From: CAZSPL01 sp964608735
GTDB lineage: Bacteria; JAJVIF01; JAPKYR01; CAZSPL01
Length of the DNA stretch: 20,510 nt
Assembly (NCBI GenBank): GCA_964608735.1
Contig: CAZSPL010000045.1
Location: 1-20,510, forward strand
Direction of reading: 5' to 3'
Position numbers and translations under genes: made by a program. The notes beneath the pieces are model-generated. The model was given only the letters and a program-made list of their open reading frames with translations, was not told the origin of the DNA and ran no database searches. Below, in pieces: positions 14,448-20,510 of this stretch. Position 1 is the stretch's first letter; every line of letters starts with the position of its first letter.

Positions 14448-16850
14448 ATGAAAGCTTACAAAATGCTGCTATGCCTCACGATTGCCGTGCTCCTGCTCGC
14501 GGGATGCTCATCATCCACCGCTGACCCGACCTCCCCGGCGAAGGATATCCCCGCCGCCCAGGCCGCGTCCGCCGGCAAAACACTATGCACGGGGCTCTGG
14601 CAATTCGCCGTCGACCTGCAGGCGGAAAAAATCGATATCACCAAGCTTCGTGGCTGTGACCAGGCACTCAACGTGCTCGGGTTCCTCGAACCCCCGCCCT
14701 TCACCAAGCTGGATATCGCCAACCTCGATGTCGACTTCGACAATTCCCTCATCTCCGTCGATGTACTTTTCACCCATCCGCTGCAGACACCCGAAAACAC
14801 CTTCGAGGGCTTCGATGTACGCGGCATCGTCATCGGGCCTAAGCTCCTCAACCCCGATGGCGCCACCGTGGTGATGAGCCCCGAGTTCTTCTCGGGGGTG
14901 CCCTTCGGCTACCAGGACGGCCTCCTTGGCGCGCCCGATTCTTACGGCGATTACACCGGCATCTTCGGCTATAAATATTTCGCGGACGGCCTCGGCCCCG
15001 ACGACGACCTCGGTGATTTCTTTGCCATCCCGGGCAACCTCGATGCCAGGGGAATCTTCACCGAAGGCTCCACGAACGAGCGCCACTACGACTTGAGCTG
15101 GGAGGGACTCGAACCGCCGCTGAATTTCATCGTGTTCAATTACGCCGTATACGCCAACTACGACTGGCCCGTCGGCGACCCCCCCTACGCTCCTGAAGAT
15201 TTCAGTATCACCTCCGCCAATTCCGCCGAGCCGTTCTGCGGCATCGTGACCGAAGTCGCCAACTCCCTCTGGTACTCCGAGGGCGCGGGCGGCGGAAGCA
15301 TCAGCCTCGATGTCGAGATCTTCGACTGGCAGGGGCTCGAAAGCACCGAAGTCACGATATTCTCCGATTCCATGATTGAAACCCCCTATGATTCAGTATC
15401 ACCCGGCTCGACCTCATTAAGCCAGGTTTATCATTTCGTGGATATCGGCGCGTCCCCCACATCGGCGGCGGACATAGCGTTCTACGTCAAGGCCGCCGAC
15501 CCCGAGACTTACGGCTCCGCGTGGTTCCTCGACCTGCTGCCCGAGAGCAATCCTGAATATGATGAACACATCGCCAACTATTTCCTCCACTGGACAGGTG
15601 TACAGGAATGCCCGCAACCGACCGTCGATTCCATCAACCCCAACATCGGCGGCCCGGGAATGAATCTCACCGATGTCATCGTCACAGGAAGCAACTTCAT
15701 CGACGGGACATCACTCGCGGTTACGTTGAAAATGGCGGGTGAAACAGATATCGAGGCCGAGAACGAAACCTGGGACAGCAGCACTCAAATAACCTGCGAT
15801 ATAGACATACCTATGGGAACCGAGGGCGGCTCCTGGGATGTTGAAGTGACAAACGGATGCGGCACCAACGCTACCGGCATCGGCCTGTTCGGAATCATAA
15901 GCTGCGGCTCCATCAGCGCCCCGCCATCGCACTACAGCGTCATCACCAGCGGCGACAGCGTACTCGGCTATGTCGCGGGAATGGCCGCCACACAGACCGG
16001 AACGCCCTTTGCCATCGGCATTCAACGATATGCAACGAACGACTATCCGAATTCAAGTAATAACCGCTATCTCGCTGCTATGCCGGTCAGCGCATCGAGC
16101 GGCTCGCCGACATTCGCATCCGACCCCACCGGCATCAGCAGCATTGACCGCGACATCGTATGCGACACCCAGAATAACGTTTACTTCACCGATTCGTCCG
16201 ATTACACGCGTGTCCGGTATATGCCATTCAGCGCCACGACCGGATTCGGCAGCGTGGTCAATTTCGGCAACATCACCGCCGGCTGGTCGATATGGCGAAT
16301 CACCATCGATGAGAATGACTACCCCGTGGTGCTCGCCATCTCAGGAAGCTCAATGCAGGTGTTCCATTGGAACGGCACCTCCTGGGATACAACCGACGTC
16401 CCGGCGTCGGTCATACAGAGCTCCACCAATAGCGTGACCGACTTCGACTGGAACCCGATGCTCGACCACTATGTTTTTATCCGCGATATGGGCTCGACCG
16501 CGAATATGTACGCCGTTGATACCGCCGGCACCCTCGTGTCGACATCGACCGATATATTCAACGGCAACACTTTCACCGGCCTGGCGGGGATATATATCGA
16601 CGTGCTCGACCCTGAGTGCCGTATCCTCACGTGGGGAAGCTTCTCCGGGCTGGGCGTCTACAATACCCCGTGGGCGAGGTTCAACGCGGCATACGGCGAC
16701 AAAGTGGTATCGACCACCGTCGCGACGAACTTCTCCTACGGCGCGGTCAACAGCTCCCGCGGGCAGTGGGCCAAGGGAAGCACGCAGTTCATCGTCGGAT
16801 GCCACTACATCAATGTGTACGCCAAGGTTCAACTGCCGGGCGACTGGTAG
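14448..16850 (+). CDS. Large lipoprotein with IPT/TIG domain
   Basis: 800 residues, exported and probably surface-facing; no specific function recognised. The signal peptide ends in lipobox L17-A18-G19-C20. A low-complexity Ser/Ala linker (21-43) follows. Residues about 45-385 are acidic and beta-rich, with LISVDVLFTHPL and GFDVRGIVIG near 101-130. Residues 391-483 match an IPT/TIG immunoglobulin-like fold (PTVDSINPNIGGPG, VIVTGSNF, SWDVEVTNGCG). From about 485 to the end there is a second beta-rich region with blade-like units (DIVCDTQNNVYFTDSS, WRITIDENDYPVVLAIS), perhaps a propeller. There are few Cys. ATG with GGAG 7 nt upstream. It stands alone, with its own terminator. It could be an adhesin or a substrate-binding surface protein. 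Confidence 0.82.
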   Translation: MKAYKMLLCLTIAVLLLAGCSSSTADPTSPAKDIPAAQAASAGKTLCTGLWQFAVDLQAEKIDITKLRGCDQALNVLGFLEPPPFTKLDIANLDVDFDNSLISVDVLFTHPLQTPENTFEGFDVRGIVIGPKLLNPDGATVVMSPEFFSGVPFGYQDGLLGAPDSYGDYTGIFGYKYFADGLGPDDDLGDFFAIPGNLDARGIFTEGSTNERHYDLSWEGLEPPLNFIVFNYAVYANYDWPVGDPPYAPEDFSITSANSAEPFCGIVTEVANSLWYSEGAGGGSISLDVEIFDWQGLESTEVTIFSDSMIETPYDSVSPGSTSLSQVYHFVDIGASPTSAADIAFYVKAADPETYGSAWFLDLLPESNPEYDEHIANYFLHWTGVQECPQPTVDSINPNIGGPGMNLTDVIVTGSNFIDGTSLAVTLKMAGETDIEAENETWDSSTQITCDIDIPMGTEGGSWDVEVTNGCGTNATGIGLFGIISCGSISAPPSHYSVITSGDSVLGYVAGMAATQTGTPFAIGIQRYATNDYPNSSNNRYLAAMPVSASSGSPTFASDPTGISSIDRDIVCDTQNNVYFTDSSDYTRVRYMPFSATTGFGSVVNFGNITAGWSIWRITIDENDYPVVLAISGSSMQVFHWNGTSWDTTDVPASVIQSSTNSVTDFDWNPMLDHYVFIRDMGSTANMYAVDTAGTLVSTSTDIFNGNTFTGLAGIYIDVLDPECRILTWGSFSGLGVYNTPWARFNAAYGDKVVSTTVATNFSYGAVNSSRGQWAKGSTQFIVGCHYINVYAKVQLPGDW

Positions 16851-16883
16851 AAACCGCCCCGTACCGATTCGATGAAATATTTC

Positions 16884-16926
16884 AATAACCCGCGGATTTC
16901 ACGATTCGCGGGTTATTTTTTGCTTT
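16884..16926 (+). terminator. Rho-independent terminator of the large lipoprotein gene
   Basis: The 11-bp perfect stem AATAACCCGCG (16884-16894) with 16907-16917 extends one further pair with a mismatch. It is followed by TTTTTTGCTTTTT. It lies 34 nt after the stop codon. Confidence 0.92.
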
Positions 16927-16942
16927 TTAGGCGTCCCGGCAC

Positions 16943-16971
16943 TTTACATTCCGGCCCGTAAACGCTATTTT
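16943..16971 (+). promoter_or_regulatory. Candidate promoter of the acyl-CoA operon
   Basis: TTTACA (16943-16948), a 17-bp spacer, then TATTTT (16966-16971). It lies just after the preceding terminator and about 65 bp before the enoyl-CoA hydratase start. Confidence 0.45.
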
Positions 16972-17034
16972 CTATACCCCCGCAAGGGCTCGTGAAAAAT
17001 TTCGCCAACTCAATGGCGACGATGAGGTGTACCG

Positions 17035-17820
17035 ATGGCTTACGAAACCCTGCTGATAGAAAAGGATGGGAACCTCGGAATTATCAAGATAAACCGCCCC
17101 AAGGCGATGAACGCGCTCAGCACACAGGTGCTCAATGAAATCCGGCGCGCCTTCCTTGATATGGAAGACGACCCCGATGTCGCATGCATCGTGCTCACCG
17201 GCGAAGGAAAGGCGTTCGTCGCGGGCGCGGATATCGCCGAGATGAAAGACTATTCCGGCGAGCAGGCGCGGATATTCTCGGAGAACGGGCAGGATGCGTT
17301 CCGCACCATCGAACGCATCGGCAAACCGACCATCGCGGCGGTCAACGGCTTCGCCCTCGGCGGCGGGCTCGAACTCGCCATGGCATGCGATATGCGCTTC
17401 GCCTCGGAAAAAGCCAAGCTCGGCCAGCCGGAAGTCACGCTCGGGGTTATCCCCGGTTTCAACGGCACCGCCCGGCTGCGGAGGCTCGTCGGCGAAGGAA
17501 ACGCCCGCATGCTTCTCTTTACAGGCGAGATGATAAAAGCCCAGGATGCCCTCCGCATGGGACTCGTGCAGATAGTGTTCCCGGAAGAATCGTTCATGGA
17601 AGATGTCAAGGAGAAGGCGAAGCTCATCGCGTCGCGAGGACCCCTCGCCCTCAGGCTGATGAAGAAGCTGATGTCGGTCAATGCCGAGCTCGGGATGGAA
17701 GCGTCCGCCACGTTCGAAGCCATGGCGTTCGGCTCGTGCTTCGCTTCGGGTGAAACGAAGGAAGGCATGACCGCGTTTCTCGACAAGCGTCCGCCCGACT
17801 GGAAATCGGTCAGACTTTAA
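17035..17820 (+). CDS. Enoyl-CoA hydratase (crotonase family)
   Basis: 261 residues, full length for the family. Adds water across the 2,3 double bond of enoyl-CoA; cytosolic, normally trimer-based. NRPKAMNAL (20-28), GKAFVAGADIAEM (58-70) and FALGGGLELAMACDMRFA (106-123) form the CoA site and oxyanion hole. Both catalytic glutamates are present: Glu113 (GGGLE) and Glu133 (LGQPE). GVIPGFNGTARL (137-148) has Asn where Gly is usual. ATG with GAGG 7 nt upstream. It is the first gene of a set with 3-hydroxyacyl-CoA dehydrogenase and thiolase, which supports a role in beta-oxidation or in crotonyl-CoA/butyrate-type metabolism. The direction cannot be told from sequence. Confidence 0.93.
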   Translation: MAYETLLIEKDGNLGIIKINRPKAMNALSTQVLNEIRRAFLDMEDDPDVACIVLTGEGKAFVAGADIAEMKDYSGEQARIFSENGQDAFRTIERIGKPTIAAVNGFALGGGLELAMACDMRFASEKAKLGQPEVTLGVIPGFNGTARLRRLVGEGNARMLLFTGEMIKAQDALRMGLVQIVFPEESFMEDVKEKAKLIASRGPLALRLMKKLMSVNAELGMEASATFEAMAFGSCFASGETKEGMTAFLDKRPPDWKSVRL

Positions 17821-17827
17821 TACCAGC

Positions 17828-17897
17828 GGGGACAGTCCCCACGCGATCGACATCAACGCGTGGATTCACACCGTTTCCGCGTGAGGGACAGTCCCCT
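17828..17897. repeat. REP-like palindromic unit (family B), two copies flanking a hairpin
   Basis: GGGGACAGTCCCC (17828-17840) and GGGACAGTCCCC (17885-17896, within AGGGACAGTCCCCT) bracket a 7-bp stem, CCACGCG (17839-17845) with CGCGTGG (17857-17863). The unit sits in the 127-bp gap between the hydratase and dehydrogenase genes. The same odd-length palindrome occurs at 6873-6883 and, decayed, at 7338-7348. Confidence 0.65.
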
Positions 17898-17947
17898 TGA
17901 AGTTGTATAAAAAACTTGAAATATCAACCTGCCCACGGAGGTGGTAA

Positions 17948-19291
17948 ATGGATCTCGATACTCGTATGCAGAATGTTACCGTGCTCGGCGCCGGGGGCAA
18001 GATGGGAAGCGGCATCGCTACCCTCCTGCTCCAGGAAATGGCCCGGATGAGGCTCAGCCCCGAGTACAAGGACAAGAAATTCAGGCTGAATCTTATTGAT
18101 GTGAACGACGACCTCCTCGACGGCCTGCAGGGATACCTGCGCGACCAGCTTCGAAAGGTCGGCGAAAAAACCTGCGTCACACTCAGGGATGCCTATGCCG
18201 CGCGCCCCGACCTGGTCGAGAATTACGACATCATCGACCAGTATATCGAGGACGCCATGGTCCCCGCGCGCTTCAGCAATCTCCTCGAAGCGGCCCAGGG
18301 GTCGCACCTCGTCTTCGAGGCTATCGTCGAAAACGAAAAGATCAAGATCAAGGTCTTCAAGAAGCTCAACAAGGTCTGCGGACCCGACACCTACTACTTC
18401 ACCAACACATCCTCGATTCCCATCAAGACCATCGATGAAGGCGCCGGGCTGGATGGCCGCATCATCGGCTACCATTTCTACAACCCGCCCGTCGTACAGA
18501 AACTCGCCGAGCTCATCTCATCCGACAAAACCAGGCCCGAGCTCGTCGAGATGTCGAAAGAAATCGCCAAGCGCCTCAGGAAAACCATCGTACCCTCCCG
18601 CGACATCGCCGGCTTCATCGGAAACGGCTACTTCATGCGCGACGGCCTGTATGCTATCGACGAAGTGCAGCGCCTGAAGAAGGAACTCGGTTTCCCGGGA
18701 GCGATATATGCCCTCGACAAGGTCGGACGCGATTTCCTCGTGCGCCCCATGGGGATCTTCCAGCTCATCGACTATGTCGGCATCGACGTCTTCCAGCTCA
18801 TCCTCAAGGTGATGAACGGCTATCTTCCCGACCAGGGACTCCATTCCAGCCTCATCGACAAGATGATAAAGCTCGGCGTCAAGGGCGGACAGCGTTCGGA
18901 TGGAAGCCAGAAGGACGGTTTCCTCAAGTACCAGGGCGGGCGCCCGGTGGCGGTATTCGACCCCGGTAAAAAGGAATATGTCGAGTTCGACAAGCAGGGA
19001 TGGACCAAAAAGGTCGAGGACAAGCTCGGCGCGCTGCCCGACAAGCACGTCCCGTGGAAAGCCCTCCTCGGCGACAAGCGCAAGGATGAAAAACTCGCCC
19101 CCTATTTCGACGCGCTGAAACACGCCGACACCAAGGGCGCGGAGATCGCCAAGGCCTATCTCGAAAAATTCCACGAGATAGGCAAGACGCTCGTCGATAT
19201 GGGGGTCGCGGGGAAGCCCGAGGATGTCGACAGCGTGCTGCAGCTCGGATTTTATCATTTGTACGGGCCCTTCAGCCCCGTAACCGAATAA
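17948..19291 (+). CDS. 3-hydroxyacyl-CoA dehydrogenase
   Basis: 447 residues. Oxidises 3-hydroxyacyl-CoA to 3-ketoacyl-CoA with NAD(H). A Rossmann domain opens with VLGAGGKMGSGIA (12-24). The strand VFEAIVENEKIK (122-133), TNTSSIPI (152-159), GYHFYNPP (174-181), AELI (187-190) and FIGNGYF (223-229) supply the expected catalytic residues: Ser154/155, His176, Glu188 and Asn226. The protein is longer than the ~280-residue single-unit enzymes: there is an extended segment (about 58-110), and a second C-terminal helical dimerisation region continues to 447. Excellent ribosome site (GGAGG 6 nt before ATG). The stop is 9 nt before the thiolase gene, so these two are clearly cotranscribed. It could also be called 3-hydroxybutyryl-CoA dehydrogenase; chain length is not readable. 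Confidence 0.93.
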   Translation: MDLDTRMQNVTVLGAGGKMGSGIATLLLQEMARMRLSPEYKDKKFRLNLIDVNDDLLDGLQGYLRDQLRKVGEKTCVTLRDAYAARPDLVENYDIIDQYIEDAMVPARFSNLLEAAQGSHLVFEAIVENEKIKIKVFKKLNKVCGPDTYYFTNTSSIPIKTIDEGAGLDGRIIGYHFYNPPVVQKLAELISSDKTRPELVEMSKEIAKRLRKTIVPSRDIAGFIGNGYFMRDGLYAIDEVQRLKKELGFPGAIYALDKVGRDFLVRPMGIFQLIDYVGIDVFQLILKVMNGYLPDQGLHSSLIDKMIKLGVKGGQRSDGSQKDGFLKYQGGRPVAVFDPGKKEYVEFDKQGWTKKVEDKLGALPDKHVPWKALLGDKRKDEKLAPYFDALKHADTKGAEIAKAYLEKFHEIGKTLVDMGVAGKPEDVDSVLQLGFYHLYGPFSPVTE

Positions 19292-19300
19292 CGGAGGATT

Positions 19301-20510
19301 ATGATGAACAAACTCAGAAAACCGGTATATGCCACGGCTGGCTATAACACCGTCTCCTTCGGATCGGGGCGAAAGGAGTTCCATCCAAAGAAGGACCGCC
19401 CGGGCCTCGAGCATTACGTGAAGGAAGCGGGCGACAATATCATCAACCAGGTGAACGATGTCAACAACATCGACGAGGGGGTCATCGGGAATTTCATGGC
19501 CGCCCGCTTCAACAGGCAGGGAAACCTCCCCGGATTCTTCCCCATGATAAATCCCGCGTTCAAGTACAAGCCCTGCACGCGCACCGAAGGCGCATGCTGC
19601 TCCGGCGGACTCGCCGTCTTCACCGGCATGAAGAGCATCCTCGCCGACGTCTCCGACGTCGTCATGGTACTCGGCGTCGAAGTGCAGAACACCGTCAAGG
19701 CGATATACGGCGCGGATATCCTCGGCGGCGCGGGGCATTATGCGTCGCAGCGTAAAGCGGGACATGCCTATTTCTTCCCCGCCAAATTCTCCGACCGCGC
19801 GGGGGCGTATTATCAGAAATTCGGCCACGATGAAACCCGCAAAGCCATGGCCCGCTGGTATGCCAACGCCATCGAGAACGCCCGGAAGAATCCCAAGGCG
19901 CAGGAATATCACAACTCGTTCCCCGACCCGTTCGAGATCGGCATGACGCCGCCGAATCCCAAGGCGTTCTGCGAGCATATCAATGTGTTCGACTGCTCGA
20001 AGGTCTCCGACGGCGCGGCTGGATTTCTCTTCACGTCGGAAGAGGGCCTCAAGAAAATCGGCGTGGATAAATCGAAAGCGGTCAAGGTCTATGGCTGGGG
20101 ACAGGCGCAGAACGACCTTACCCGCGAGCCCGATGACCTCACCAAACTCGACACCACCGCCGCGGCCGTGAGGCAGGCCTACGAGATGGCCGGAATCGGC
20201 CCGAAAGACCTCGGTGTACTCGAAGTGCACGACTGTTTCACCATCACCGGCCTTTTGATGATGGAAGCTTGCGGATTCGCGCAGCATGGCGGCGGGGCGA
20301 AGTTCGTCAGCGACGGCAAGACCCGCGCGGACGGCGATATACCAACAAACACGACCGGCGGATTAGTTGGGTACGGCCACCCGACCGGGGCGTCGGGAGT
20401 ACGCGAGACCGTCGACATCATCCACCAGCTCACCGGGCAGGCGGGCGACTGTGAGGTGAAGATACCGTCGGACCGCCCGTACGGCATGATGATAAGCATG
20501 GGCGGGAATG
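19301..20510 (+). CDS. Thiolase / acetyl-CoA acetyltransferase, SCP2-like (3' end cut by window)
   Basis: 403 codons are visible and the frame is open at the window edge. Cleaves or forms 3-ketoacyl-CoA. Motifs: EGACCSGG (96-103) with Cys99 at the position of the acyl-accepting nucleophile; a central stretch with CEHINVFDCSKVSDGAAGF (224-242); EVHDCF (308-313), the signature typical of SCP2-type and archaeal thiolases in place of the classical C-terminal Cys-x-Gly; and GGLVGYGHPTGASG (353-366) with the catalytic His360. Some archaeal relatives pair with a DUF35 OB-fold partner; none is visible before the window ends. Starts ATGATG at 19301/19304; GGAGG at 19293-19297 favours the second ATG. 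Third gene of the acyl-CoA operon. Confidence 0.9.
   Translation, partial: MMNKLRKPVYATAGYNTVSFGSGRKEFHPKKDRPGLEHYVKEAGDNIINQVNDVNNIDEGVIGNFMAARFNRQGNLPGFFPMINPAFKYKPCTRTEGACCSGGLAVFTGMKSILADVSDVVMVLGVEVQNTVKAIYGADILGGAGHYASQRKAGHAYFFPAKFSDRAGAYYQKFGHDETRKAMARWYANAIENARKNPKAQEYHNSFPDPFEIGMTPPNPKAFCEHINVFDCSKVSDGAAGFLFTSEEGLKKIGVDKSKAVKVYGWGQAQNDLTREPDDLTKLDTTAAAVRQAYEMAGIGPKDLGVLEVHDCFTITGLLMMEACGFAQHGGGAKFVSDGKTRADGDIPTNTTGGLVGYGHPTGASGVRETVDIIHQLTGQAGDCEVKIPSDRPYGMMISMGGN

Noticed and set aside
16972..17856. 294-codon open frame on the minus strand
   Set aside because: It is antisense to the enoyl-CoA hydratase, with no family resemblance or ribosome site.
18518..20287. 589-codon open frame on the minus strand
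   Set aside because: It lies wholly opposite the dehydrogenase and thiolase genes, both of which have strong motifs and ribosome sites. It is an antisense shadow of GC-rich codon usage.

Overview
The window reads as a chromosomal segment of an uncultured, GC-rich bacterium with a Gram-negative type of envelope. Evidence for this is two lipoproteins with clear lipoboxes, an envelope-anchored HtrA protease, a lysine/diaminopimelate pathway and good Shine-Dalgarno sites. No rRNA, tRNA, transposase, CRISPR array or phage gene was found. I cannot name a phylum from sequence alone. TTG appears to start three genes (4162, 8691, 14034).

Layout. (1) 1-5119, minus strand: a tail-anchored zinc-ribbon/TPR protein, then a GT-C membrane glycosyltransferase fused to a beta-propeller-like tail, then, 5 nt later, a lipoprotein with a glycoside-hydrolase-like core. 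This looks like a surface-glycan or envelope module. (2) 5120-8949: aspartate kinase (plus) and diaminopimelate decarboxylase (minus) converge, so the first and last steps of lysine/DAP synthesis face each other. Between them lies a roughly 480-bp block built of nested inverted repeats with imperfect terminal inverted repeats, which looks like a MITE. (3) 8950-13328, minus strand: a protein-quality-control group of grpE, an atypical dnaK and htrA. A sigma-70-like promoter precedes grpE, and separate terminators follow dnaK and htrA. (4) 13426-14447: an NYN/PIN-like nuclease with an inserted zinc ribbon, behind a long leader holding four consecutive hairpins. (5) 14448-16926, plus strand: a large lipoprotein with an IPT/TIG domain and its own terminator. 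(6) 16943-20510, plus strand: a fatty-acyl-CoA operon of enoyl-CoA hydratase, 3-hydroxyacyl-CoA dehydrogenase and an SCP2-like thiolase that is cut by the window end. Together these cover hydration, oxidation and thiolysis of acyl-CoAs, or the reverse, chain-elongating direction.

Two dispersed palindromic repeat families run through the intergenic regions: a hairpin family starting GGTGYCACG, with three copies and compensatory stem changes, and a GGGGACAGTCCCC family with four copies. Three minus-strand genes share an extended -10 promoter of the form TGnTATACTT. Two of these promoters share an identical 12-mer, and both of those precede TTG-started genes. The most unusual items are the foldback element at 6871-7352, the compensated hairpin family, the structured leader of the NYN gene, and the Gly-rich lid of the Hsp70. 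I see no clear defence system or other fully novel system.
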